A stretch of DNA of 64,000 nt from positions 1 through 64,000 of the forward strand of contig JAJEET010000158.1 in assembly GCA_022820835.1 (NCBI GenBank). Reading direction: 5' to 3'. The translations under genes were made by a program, and so were the position numbers. The notes below the pieces were generated by a model. The model made no database searches. It saw only the letters and a list, made by a program, of their open reading frames with translations, and had not been told where the DNA came from. Source of the stretch: Candidatus Poribacteria bacterium. Lineage in GTDB: Bacteria; Poribacteria; WGA-4E; WGA-3G. Positions 7,907 through 16,631 of this stretch are shown in pieces (position 1 is the first letter of the stretch; each line of letters begins with the position of its first letter).

Positions 7907-9148
7907 TCACATCAAAGAACTAACCGTGACTTTCTCCAAATGTGCACGCTGCGATGCCGCCAGCATACCCAACACGCGGACACCTGACTCCGACGATACG
8001 CTCGCAACGAAATGTGCCGTCATTTCACCCTCAACCGCCGAAACCAACTCCGACAACGTGATGTCCGACAACGCTCGCGCCGGCAGGTATCCCGCCGTAT
8101 CACCGGCGACCTCGTAGATCAAACCCGCCGATTTGAAACGCTCGAAGTTTAACTGCACCACATCCTGTGAGACACCCGCGCGTGCTGCCACCTGCTCTGC
8201 CGTGCAAGCACCTTCACCCTTCGAGAACCGTTCCGCTACAATCAGGAACAGCGCAATAACACCTGCACTGTTCACATAACCGTTGCTATTGTGTTGCGGC
8301 GACAGACGCTGTGCATTTTCCTTACCAAAATGCTGGAACGCATTTGCAACCTCCGCGCCCAGCAGGATCACCACCCACGTCACATACGTCCAGATCGCGA
8401 AGACGATCAAGAGTGCCAGCGCACCGTAGATGTCGCTATAATTTTTCCAGACAATGCCGAAGTAGCTTCCGAACGCGATCCGCGCCAACTGGAACAACGT
8501 CCCCGCGACCAACGCACCGAGCAGCGCGGCACTCCACTTCACCGCAGTATTCGGCATCGCGAGGTATATCAGGAAGAGTAGACAGTAGACCAGCAGCCAC
8601 GGGAAGATATGCGCGAACACCCAGTTCTTCGCAGTTAAAAAGAACAGCGAGATAAGCAGCGGCCCCACCGTTAGCAACGTATAGAAGACAGCATATTTCT
8701 GGAAGGCTTGCACGATCGGTAACCGGCGCCGCGCACTCCAGATGTCGTTAAGATGCTGCTCCACCGAAATGAAAAGCAGCGTTGAGACGAGGAGGAACAA
8801 CAAGAAACCACCGATACCCAGACCCCCAAGATTTCTGTTGGCAAATGCCGAAAGTTCTGCTACAATTTCCTCGGCACCGTAGCGCGGTAGGAAATTATCA
8901 CGAAGTGCTACGACCAAAGGCGAATTCGCATCCGTGACAGCACCGAACGTCTTCAACAGGAAGAGCGCGACAGCAGATAACGGTACCAGACACAGCAGTG
9001 TATGGAACGCCAGCGACGACGCTTGCTGAAGGCATTTATCATCAACGAATTGATGCCAAATCTTCGCAACTAACTGCGCAGCGGATGTCCATAAATCGCC
9101 AAGGTAACCTACATATTTTTCCGAAAGGTTGTTGATAACCATACGCAT
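7907..9148 (-). CDS. YihY/BrkB-family membrane protein with C-terminal winged-helix-like region
   Basis: The protein has about 413 residues. The N-terminal two thirds carry some six hydrophobic segments with the family signature ASSLAFHTLLCLVPLSAVALFL (UPF0761/YihY, formerly called ribonuclease BN). The C-terminal about 110 residues (RFSKGEGACTAEQVAARAG...FERFKSAGLIYEV) look like an Rrf2-type winged helix, as in other two-domain YihY proteins. It is probably an inner-membrane protein of unknown transport or envelope role. The start is uncertain: ATGs at 9148 and 9142 are both possible and neither has a clear ribosome site. It is divergent to, and nearly overlaps, the methyltransferase. Confidence 0.8.
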   Translation of the reverse strand: MRMVINNLSEKYVGYLGDLWTSAAQLVAKIWHQFVDDKCLQQASSLAFHTLLCLVPLSAVALFLLKTFGAVTDANSPLVVALRDNFLPRYGAEEIVAELSAFANRNLGGLGIGGFLLFLLVSTLLFISVEQHLNDIWSARRRLPIVQAFQKYAVFYTLLTVGPLLISLFFLTAKNWVFAHIFPWLLVYCLLFLIYLAMPNTAVKWSAALLGALVAGTLFQLARIAFGSYFGIVWKNYSDIYGALALLIVFAIWTYVTWVVILLGAEVANAFQHFGKENAQRLSPQHNSNGYVNSAGVIALFLIVAERFSKGEGACTAEQVAARAGVSQDVVQLNFERFKSAGLIYEVAGDTAGYLPARALSDITLSELVSAVEGEMTAHFVASVSSESGVRVLGMLAASQRAHLEKVTVSSLM

Positions 9149-9881
9149 GTCAAACTCGAAACCGGACTTGATTGCACGTATCAAGCGCAGACTCAGACAA
9201 AACCGGTTCTTATCCTATCTTATTGGATGTCCGTATCCTGCGCCGCGCTGGAACCGATGTGTCGGACGATTAATCCGTCAACTCGGTCCTGACGCGAACA
9301 TATTAGACCTCGGTGCCGGCAACCGCCGACACGCCGCTAACGTCATCAATCTCGAAATTGAGGCGACCCCGGAAGTCGACATCATTGCTGATGGGCATTT
9401 TTTGCCGTTCAAGGACAACGCTTTCGATGCTGTCATTTCTGAAGCCGTGCTTGAGCATGTCCACTCGCCGACCCGCGTCGTCTCCGAAATCTATCGTATT
9501 TTGAAACCTGGCGGCTATATCTGTATAGCCGTGCCGTTTCTACAAGGCTACCACGCCTCACCACACGATTACCAACGATGGACGGTGCCAGGCATTGTTC
9601 AACTCTGTACCGAATTCTCGGAGATAGAGAGCGGCGCATGTGCCGGCCCGACAACTTCTTTACACTGGATCCTCCGAGAATATATCGGGCTTATCTGTTC
9701 TTTCGGTAGCCTCCTCGTCGCGAAGGCTGTCTCTTTACTTATCGGTTGGCTAACGTTCCCCTTGTTACTCATAGATGTATTGCTCTCGCGCCACAAGCAT
9801 GCCCATATTTTAGCATCAGCCGTCTATTTTTTCGGCAAAAAAGAGTCGGATAGTTATCAGTCCCGTTCCTCTGATAACTGA
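9147..9881 (+). CDS. Class I SAM-dependent methyltransferase (type 11-like)
   Basis: The protein has 244 residues. The SAM-binding motif I is NILDLGAGNRRHAANVINLE and the acidic/motif II-III region is PFKDNAFDAVISEAVLEHV...RILKPGGYICI, typical of Methyltransf_11. A hydrophobic C-terminal segment (LIGWLTFPLLLIDVLL) suggests membrane association. The neighbourhood gives no clue to the substrate. The ATG at 9147 shares the CATG palindrome with the divergent yihY start; ATG 9129 is an alternative. Confidence 0.8.
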   Translation: MSNSKPDLIARIKRRLRQNRFLSYLIGCPYPAPRWNRCVGRLIRQLGPDANILDLGAGNRRHAANVINLEIEATPEVDIIADGHFLPFKDNAFDAVISEAVLEHVHSPTRVVSEIYRILKPGGYICIAVPFLQGYHASPHDYQRWTVPGIVQLCTEFSEIESGACAGPTTSLHWILREYIGLICSFGSLLVAKAVSLLIGWLTFPLLLIDVLLSRHKHAHILASAVYFFGKKESDSYQSRSSDN

Positions 9882-9882
9882 G

Positions 9883-10419
9883 TTAGGCACCATTCTGAAA
9901 AGAAGCCAATGTTTGCATAAAATTCTCGAGGTGTTCTGCCTCTGACGCTTCATCCATTAGTTGACTAAGATGTTGTAAGTCGTCAATGTCTTCCAACGAA
10001 GGGGTCAAAGTGTCAGCCATGGGTATGTTGAATCGGCGGTTGAGTAAATCGCGGATCCGTTGGATAGCAAATTCCTTCGCTCCAAGCCTTTTACCTTGTT
10101 CGATGCCTTGTTCGATGCCTTGTTCGATGCCTTGTTCAATAATCATTTGATAAACAGGTGAATTTTTCATGATGTCCTCCGGAATTAATGATGATAGATT
10201 TTGTCGGTCGTGTGCTAAACCGCTCATTACCCATAATTCTACCAGTAGATTATTCCGCTTTATAGTATCCAGTTGTAATGACTGGGTTACTTCGGCGCAA
10301 CGGGTAGTCCACTCTTCAGGGAAGACATGAAACGGATTCTTTGCTACAATATCAAATTGTTGGTGCGGTAAGGTAACCGCGTCGGATGTAGGCTGTTCAC
10401 CGTCCTTATTATTTTCCAT
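9883..10419 (-). CDS. Rpn/PD-(D/E)XK-associated C-terminal-type protein with EQGI repeats
   Basis: The protein has 178 residues. It resembles the C-terminal half of Rpn-family (PDDEXK transposase-like) or DUF4351 proteins: WTTRCAEVTQSLQ, LVELWVMSG, then a glutamine-rich repeat IEQGIEQGIEQG and KRLGAKEFAIQRIRDLLNRRF. No nuclease core is present, so it may be a truncated relative. The repeat is three to four 12-nt units at 10095-10138. ATG 10419 was chosen because the promoter -10 box lies 7 nt before it, which would give a leaderless mRNA. Confidence 0.6.
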   Translation of the reverse strand: MENNKDGEQPTSDAVTLPHQQFDIVAKNPFHVFPEEWTTRCAEVTQSLQLDTIKRNNLLVELWVMSGLAHDRQNLSSLIPEDIMKNSPVYQMIIEQGIEQGIEQGIEQGKRLGAKEFAIQRIRDLLNRRFNIPMADTLTPSLEDIDDLQHLSQLMDEASEAEHLENFMQTLASFQNGA

Positions 10420-10425
10420 ATCGGT

Positions 10426-10455
10426 ATTATATCTTATTTTGTTATAAAATGTCAA
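10426..10455 (-). promoter_or_regulatory. Promoter giving a leaderless transcript
   Basis: On the minus strand: TTGACA (10455-10450), an 18-nt spacer and TATAAT (10431-10426). The ATG at 10419 follows after six bases (ACCGAT), so transcription would start at or next to the A of the start codon. Confidence 0.6.
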
Positions 10456-10488
10456 AAGAAATCAGGACTTACGCATGCTGCTCTTCGG

Positions 10489-10521
10489 AAAAAAAAAACG
10501 GCGAGGTTTTCCAACCTCGCC
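10489..10521 (-). terminator. Terminator of the rpsU-dsRBP operon
   Basis: The hairpin GGCGAGGTT-TTCC-AACCTCGCC lies at 10500-10521. On the minus strand it is followed by a run of about ten T residues. It lies 35 nt after the dsRNA-binding protein gene. Confidence 0.9.
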
Positions 10522-10555
10522 AACGAGAAATATGTTATAGACAACACACACGACG

Positions 10556-11083
10556 CTACCGAAATGTAATCTTATCCGCTTCCGCTTCCGTAAGCAGATT
10601 CCTCACGATCTTCAGTGTTAATTTAGAAAGTTTATCTGAAAACTCCGCGTCCGTGAGTGTCCGATACCGCGACGGCTGTGCTGATGTGAGCCGTTCATTC
10701 GCAATTGTTAATGCGGTTGACAGTAGCGGCATAGGGACTTCAATCGGTTCGGATGCACTGAGAGACAGGTCTTCTCCCGCAGCTGCCGATACCGTTGTTA
10801 TTTCTACACTTTCACCTGCCAAAAAACTTTCGCGTCGCGACTCGATTTCAGCTAACACCTGCTGTGAAGCGATTTGGTGTGCAAACTTTTTGGAACCGGA
10901 AACAGGCTCCGGGGTCTCGTGAACATGGTTACCGTAGGATACTTTTACCTGCCATTGGGGGGCATCCGATGAACCAATTTGCGTTTCGGTATATATCGGC
11001 TGATCCAGTCCACGTTCCTGACAGTATTGAATCAAAAGTCCTTTATAATTTTCCGAAGCTCCACCATTCGCCGTATTTGTCAT
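10556..11083 (-). CDS. Double-stranded-RNA-binding motif protein
   Basis: The protein has 175 residues. Residues 12-80 (NYKGLLIQYCQERGLDQPIYTE...HVHETPEPVSGSKKFAHQIASQQVLAEIE) match a dsRBM: the alpha1 start with YKGLLIQYCQ, the beta strands, and the SKKFAHQIASQQVL helix 2 carrying the lysines. No RNase III catalytic domain is present. The rest (95-175) is low complexity and helical. It begins 20 nt after rpsU, and both end at one terminator, so the operon suggests a role around ribosomes or translation; this is inference. Confidence 0.75.
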   Translation of the reverse strand: MTNTANGGASENYKGLLIQYCQERGLDQPIYTETQIGSSDAPQWQVKVSYGNHVHETPEPVSGSKKFAHQIASQQVLAEIESRRESFLAGESVEITTVSAAAGEDLSLSASEPIEVPMPLLSTALTIANERLTSAQPSRYRTLTDAEFSDKLSKLTLKIVRNLLTEAEADKITFR

Positions 11084-11103
11084 ATATGCGTCCCTTTGTT
11101 ACC

Positions 11104-11334
11104 TTAATAGGATCCGCGTCCATTATAGCTATTTGAATGATCGCCTGGTTTGCGCGGTTTAACTTTTCGCTGCCGTTTCATTTCGATTCTACGACGCTTC
11201 TCGCTCGGTTTCTCATAGAAACTCCGTTTTTTGATTTCTGTAACGATACCGGCTTTACCGCACGTCTTTTTAAACCGTGCCAACGCACGATCAAACGATT
11301 CTCCAGGTGCTACGCTTACTTCTACTTGTACCAT
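11104..11334 (-). CDS. rpsU: 30S ribosomal protein S21
   Basis: The protein has 76 residues, normal for S21: [29 protein letters not shown], then a basic tail ending in [16 protein letters not shown]. The start at 11334 has GGAGG nine bases upstream. S21 helps translation initiation near the anti-Shine-Dalgarno. It is the first gene of a two-gene operon with the dsRNA-binding protein. Confidence 0.97.
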   Translation of the reverse strand: MVQVEVSVAPGESFDRALARFKKTCGKAGIVTEIKKRSFYEKPSEKRRRIEMKRQRKVKPRKPGDHSNSYNGRGSY

Positions 11335-11382
11335 TGCTTTAAGCCTCCGTTGTGAATCTGGGATTGTGGAAATACTGTGTAT

Positions 11383-11411
11383 ATTATACCACATTCTAAA
11401 GTTGATGTCAA
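11383..11411 (-). promoter_or_regulatory. rpsU promoter
   Basis: On the minus strand: TTGACA (11411-11406), a 17-nt spacer and TATAAT (11388-11383), 48 nt upstream of the rpsU start. Confidence 0.85.
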
Positions 11412-11429
11412 ATATTTCTGGCAGAGAAG

Positions 11430-11545
11430 TTATCGGTTAACAGTACTCAGTTTTCAGTTAAAGAGACATCTGATGAATCACAGCATCTCTTAACTGAGGA
11501 TTGACAACTGAAAGATTTTTCGCAGAAAAATCCTACTGACAACTC
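11430..11545. repeat. Dispersed CAGTT/TCGCAGAAAAATC repeat copy
   Basis: A cluster of CAGTTNNCAG and TGACAACTGA motifs ends in the small palindrome GATTTTTCGCAGAAAAATC. The same arrangement recurs at 12358-12635, 22978-23085, 24583-24684 and 26263-26378. Confidence 0.65.
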
Positions 11546-11546
11546 C

Positions 11547-11575
11547 TTGACAATTTACCTAAAACCCGTTATACT
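11547..11575 (+). promoter_or_regulatory. Promoter of the TauE-like gene
   Basis: TTGACA (11547-11552), a 17-nt spacer and TATACT (11570-11575), 26 nt before the inferred start. Confidence 0.75.
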
Positions 11576-11601
11576 CATCACACAAAAAAGGAGGCAGTAC
11601 T

Positions 11602-12357
11602 ATCTACGAAATTCTTATCCTCTGTTTCGGGGCATGGCTCACTGGTGTCAGCAAAGCCGGTTTCGGTGGTGGGATCGGCATGATCGTTGTCCCGATGTTC
11701 ACACACTTCCGAAGTGCACGAAACGTCATCGGACTGATGCTCCTGCTACTCTTTTCGACGGATGTCTTCTCACTCCGACACTACTGGCGACGTTGGCACC
11801 AGCAAAGCGTCACACGACTCGTCATCGGCTCGGTCCTCGGTATCGTCTTGGCAAGCCTAATTTTAAAAGACATCTCCGATGCTCATCTGAAGAAGGTGAT
11901 CGGCGGAGTCGCCTGCCTATTTGCGATTTTGGAGTTTATGCGTCCGTACTGGCAACCGTTGCTCGGAGATGTGCATCCATCCATGCCTGCAGCACTCCAA
12001 TTCAAGGTGTGGCAAGGGCTGCTGGCAGGGCTGCTGGCAGGCGTGTTCTCAACGCTTGCACACATGGGAGGACTCGTCGTCGTCATGTATCTCCTCCCGC
12101 AACGTCTCAGTAACACTGCTTTCGTCGCCACGACAACTGCCACTTACTTTATGTTGAATCTCATCAAAATACCGTTCTATTATCGTCTTGATCTTTTCTC
12201 TTGGGAAATCCTAATTGAAGCCACCGCACTTTTGCCCTTCATCGCACTCGGTGTACTAACGGGCATCGCACTGAACAACCGCGTTCCTGAACGCCTTTTT
12301 TCCAGAATTGTGCTCTTTTTTCTTTTCGCCACAGGCTTGCATCTACTTTTTAGTTAG
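11602..12357 (+). CDS. TauE/SafE-family exporter, apparently starting at ATC
   Basis: The protein has about 251 residues and seven to eight hydrophobic segments. The family's N-terminal signature (GAWLTGVSKAGFGGG) is encoded upstream of the first ATG (11680), so translation must begin earlier. The only ribosome site is AGGAGG (11590-11595); seven bases later stands ATC (11602-11604) TAC GAA ATT, aligning with the usual MYEI-type start. No ATG, GTG or TTG lies in this frame between the ribosome site and 11680. Family members export sulfite, sulfonates or other organic anions; the substrate here is unknown. A sequencing error (ATG to ATC) would also explain it. Confidence 0.8.
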   Translation: MYEILILCFGAWLTGVSKAGFGGGIGMIVVPMFTHFRSARNVIGLMLLLLFSTDVFSLRHYWRRWHQQSVTRLVIGSVLGIVLASLILKDISDAHLKKVIGGVACLFAILEFMRPYWQPLLGDVHPSMPAALQFKVWQGLLAGLLAGVFSTLAHMGGLVVVMYLLPQRLSNTAFVATTTATYFMLNLIKIPFYYRLDLFSWEILIEATALLPFIALGVLTGIALNNRVPERLFSRIVLFFLFATGLHLLFS

Positions 12358-12635
12358 TTGTCAGTTGTCAGTTAACAGTGCTCAGTACGCTGCGCTTTCA
12401 GGGAATTAGTTATCAGTTTTCAGTACGCTGCGCTTTCAGTTCTCAGAGGGAATAGTTATCAGTACGGAATCGGGTCCGATTCCTTTCAGTTATCGGTTAT
12501 CAGTTAAAAGAGGGTTGTGATAGTTCTACAAGTCTCTTTCTGACGACTGAAAGGTTTTTCGCAGAAAAACCGTACTGAAAACTGTTAACTATTAACCGAA
12601 AGATTTTCGCAGAAAAACCGTACTGATAACTATAA
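12358..12635. repeat. Array of CAGTT/TCGCAGAAAAACC dispersed repeats
   Basis: The 345-bp gap between genes holds only this repeat family: TTATCAGTTTTCAGTACGCTGCGCTTTCAG units and two copies of TTTTCGCAGAAAAACCGTACTGA (around 12550 and 12603). No coding frame of interest is seen. Confidence 0.7.
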
Positions 12636-12640
12636 ACCCC

Positions 12641-12669
12641 TTGAGATATTTCCCGTAACCCTATATAAT
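12641..12669 (+). promoter_or_regulatory. Promoter of the Gfo/Idh/MocA gene
   Basis: TTGAGA (12641-12646), a 17-nt spacer and TATAAT (12664-12669), 34 nt before ATG 12703. Confidence 0.7.
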
Positions 12670-12702
12670 ACATTCCAAACACACAAACGAGGTCAAAAAA
12701 CA

Positions 12703-13683
12703 ATGCTTTTAAAATGGGGTGTGCTCGGCGCGGGAAGCGTTGCCCAACGTCGTGCTATGCCAGCGATCCAAAAAGCAGAAGGCGCGGAACTCTACGCCCT
12801 CCTTTCACGAGACACCGAACGCGCGGAACGACTCGCGCACGAACACGGCGCAACCAACGCCTATACTACCGTTGACGCGCTCCTTGCAGACGACGCACTC
12901 GATGCAATCTACGTCTCAACACCTGTCCATCTTCACTGTGAACAGGTCGTTGCCGCAGCAGAACGCGGTTTACATGTACTTTGTGATAAACCTATGGCAC
13001 TCACGCCGCGCGAATGTCGGGAGATGATCGCCGCTTGCGATGCCAACGGTGTACATCTGCAGGTCTGTTTCCTCTTCCGATTCCACTCCTGTTTCCAGCA
13101 GATCCGAACATGGGTAGATGATGGACGGCTCGGACAAATCGTCCACGGACGGATGCCGTTCCTTAAATATTACGAACTTGCCCCCGACGAATGGCGCGCA
13201 CAACCTGAACTCGGCGGCGGCGGGTGCTTCATGGATCTCGGTCCACATAGTATTGATCTGCTACGGTATCTCATTGGCGAGGTAAACGCTGTCAGCGCAT
13301 TCTATAGTCGGGCGACGCAAGGCACACCTGTTGAAGATACCGGTGGTATCTTCATGCGTTTCGATAACGGTGCACAAGCGTTCACAGACCTCAGTTTTTC
13401 AGTTTCACAGTGCGACATCGTACTCGAACTCTACGGAACAAGCGGTGCTGTCTGGGTTTACAACGACGATGGTTGGAAGATGAAAACCTATTTCGGAGAA
13501 GAGAAGCAGTTGATCCCCTCTCAATACGAGGACCTCTATCAGTCCCAGTTCGAGCATTTCGCCGATTGTGTTGAACGCGGTGTCCCAGCAATCGCCCCCG
13601 GTGCAGACGGGTTACGCGCCAGCGAGATAATCGCCGCCGCCTACCGTTCCGCCGAAACCGGGCGCACCGAGCAAGTTGGTTAA
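12703..13683 (+). CDS. Gfo/Idh/MocA-family oxidoreductase
   Basis: The protein has 326 residues. The N-terminal Rossmann fold has LKWGVLGAGSVAQRRAMPAI (GxGxxA-type NAD(P) motif) and the family DKP signature (HVLCDKPMALTPRE, with the conserved lysine). The C-terminal alpha/beta domain carries GGGCFMDLGPHSIDLLRYL, with the catalytic-type Asp/His pair. The family oxidises or reduces sugars, inositols and similar polyols with NAD(P). The substrate is not indicated; the gene stands alone with its own promoter. Confidence 0.9.
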   Translation: MLLKWGVLGAGSVAQRRAMPAIQKAEGAELYALLSRDTERAERLAHEHGATNAYTTVDALLADDALDAIYVSTPVHLHCEQVVAAAERGLHVLCDKPMALTPRECREMIAACDANGVHLQVCFLFRFHSCFQQIRTWVDDGRLGQIVHGRMPFLKYYELAPDEWRAQPELGGGGCFMDLGPHSIDLLRYLIGEVNAVSAFYSRATQGTPVEDTGGIFMRFDNGAQAFTDLSFSVSQCDIVLELYGTSGAVWVYNDDGWKMKTYFGEEKQLIPSQYEDLYQSQFEHFADCVERGVPAIAPGADGLRASEIIAAAYRSAETGRTEQVG

Positions 13684-13714
13684 TGGTTGTCAGCCGACAG
13701 CCAAAAAACACCTA

Positions 13715-13791
13715 TGCCAAAATGGCACATATTGTCCGTCTATATCTTGATGGCGACAATATGTCGCAATCAAAAACCTGCCAAAATGTCA
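13715..13791 (+). promoter_or_regulatory. Palindromic sites upstream of groESL, candidate enhancer-binding-protein sites
   Basis: Inverted repeats are closely spaced: TGCCA-AAA-TGGCA (13715-13727), an imperfect GGCACA-TAT-TGTCC (about 13724-13738), GCGACA-ATA-TGTCGC (13753-13767) and TGCCA-AAA-TGTCA (13779-13791). They lie about 45-120 bp upstream of the sigma-54 -24 box, the usual place for sites of bacterial enhancer-binding proteins. The regulator is not in the window. Confidence 0.6.
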
Positions 13792-13832
13792 CGCTTTCCA
13801 AAACAACCTTGATAATATAAGGGTTTTAGGCA

Positions 13833-13850
13833 TTGGCATGAAACTTGCTT
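13833..13850 (+). promoter_or_regulatory. Sigma-54 promoter of groES-groEL
   Basis: The sequence reads TTGGCAT-GAAAC-TTGCTT. The -24 GG (13835-13836) and the -12 GC (13847-13848) are separated by exactly 10 bases, as RpoN requires. The groES start lies about 120 nt downstream. No CIRCE-like inverted repeat was found in this leader. Confidence 0.75.
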
Positions 13851-13971
13851 ACATAATTGTTGAAGAATCTTAGGACGGTATTTTATTGCCGTTTTCTGAT
13901 AAAACAGATAAGGCGGGGTAGACGCGCCTCGCCTACAACTTTCATGCTAAACTATGGAGGAATTCAACTAC

Positions 13972-15901
<1,930 letters not shown>

Positions 15902-15918
15902 ACCGCTGAATCCCAATC

Positions 15919-15950
15919 AAAAGGCGCGCTTCATAAGCGCGCCTTTTTTA
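15919..15950 (+). terminator. groESL terminator
   Basis: GGCGCGCTT-CATA-AGCGCGCC followed by TTTTTT, 20 nt after the groEL stop. Confidence 0.95.
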
Positions 15951-15953
15951 TTT

Positions 15954-16069
15954 TATAGTAAAGCCCGAAGATATGTGGACACTTTAGAAAACACAAAACT
16001 CGTCCTTGCAGGCGGGGTTTGAAACCCCGCCAATCTTTGGGTGTCCAATTAATTGTGGGCTTTACGATA
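15954..16069. mobile_element. MITE family A, 116 bp, copy 1
   Basis: The ends are inverted repeats: TATAGTAAAGCCC at 15954 and GGGCTTTACGATA ending at 16069. A GGCGGGG...CCCCGCC palindrome (16011-16031) lies inside. It is the same length and design as the copy at 31358-31473. TA at both outer edges is consistent with an IS630/mariner-type TA target, which is inference. Confidence 0.8.
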
Positions 16070-16194
16070 AGCGGTGGATAGGGGATCCTCCGCTTTCGCG
16101 TGAGTTATTTCGGTTGAGAAAGATGTTGTTCTACACCTAAGAAAACAAAACACCCGGAAACATTTAACGGCATTGCGTTTCAAATAGTGTTAAA

Positions 16195-16407
16195 TTACGA
16201 TGAAGGTTCGCTTTCCGAGTTTAATATTTCTTTTTTGTACTTTTCAATGAGTTCTGACTCAAAGTCCTTCCAGACTTCAAGCTTACGCCAACTCGACACA
16301 GTTGCCTCGGTGAAACCGAATTCGATTGCGATTTCGCGGTTGCTTTTACCTTCAAATGACATCTGGCAGGCGATAAGAATCTGTTTCGTACTGACACGTT
16401 TCGGCAT
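16195..16407 (-). CDS. Small helix-turn-helix protein
   Basis: The protein has 70 residues. It has a clear HTH: QILIACQMSFEGKSNREIAIEFGFTEATVSSWRKLEVWKDFE, in which the second helix reads like resolvase, transposase or phage small-terminase HTH domains. The ribosome site GAGGGA lies eight bases before ATG 16407. It stands alone in an AT-rich area. It may be a transcription factor or a remnant of a mobile element; no partner is present. Confidence 0.65.
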   Translation of the reverse strand: MPKRVSTKQILIACQMSFEGKSNREIAIEFGFTEATVSSWRKLEVWKDFESELIEKYKKEILNSESEPSS

Positions 16408-16440
16408 GTGAATTTCCCTCGTTTGTTAAAATTATCAGTT

Positions 16441-16468
16441 ATAATACGCTATTTTCTATATTTATCAA
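16441..16468 (-). promoter_or_regulatory. Putative promoter of the small HTH gene
   Basis: On the minus strand: TTGATA (16468-16463), a 16-nt spacer and TATTAT (16446-16441). The surrounding 16410-16560 is strongly AT-rich and holds no gene. Confidence 0.5.
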
Positions 16469-16631
16469 GTAAAAACCGATAAAGTCTATATCTGACTATA
16501 AATTATATGATTTTTTCTAAAAAAAAGCAAATTATTTTTAGATATATGTAAAAGTGTTGTCACAACATTTGGGTTTACGCATAACCGAAATATTCTCAAT
16601 GGAACGGATGGAAGGATGGAAGAACCGAAAC

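Noticed and set aside
13860-13971. A CIRCE/HrcA operator before groES
   Set aside because: No TTAGCACTC-N9-GAGTGCTAA or close variant could be found in the leader.
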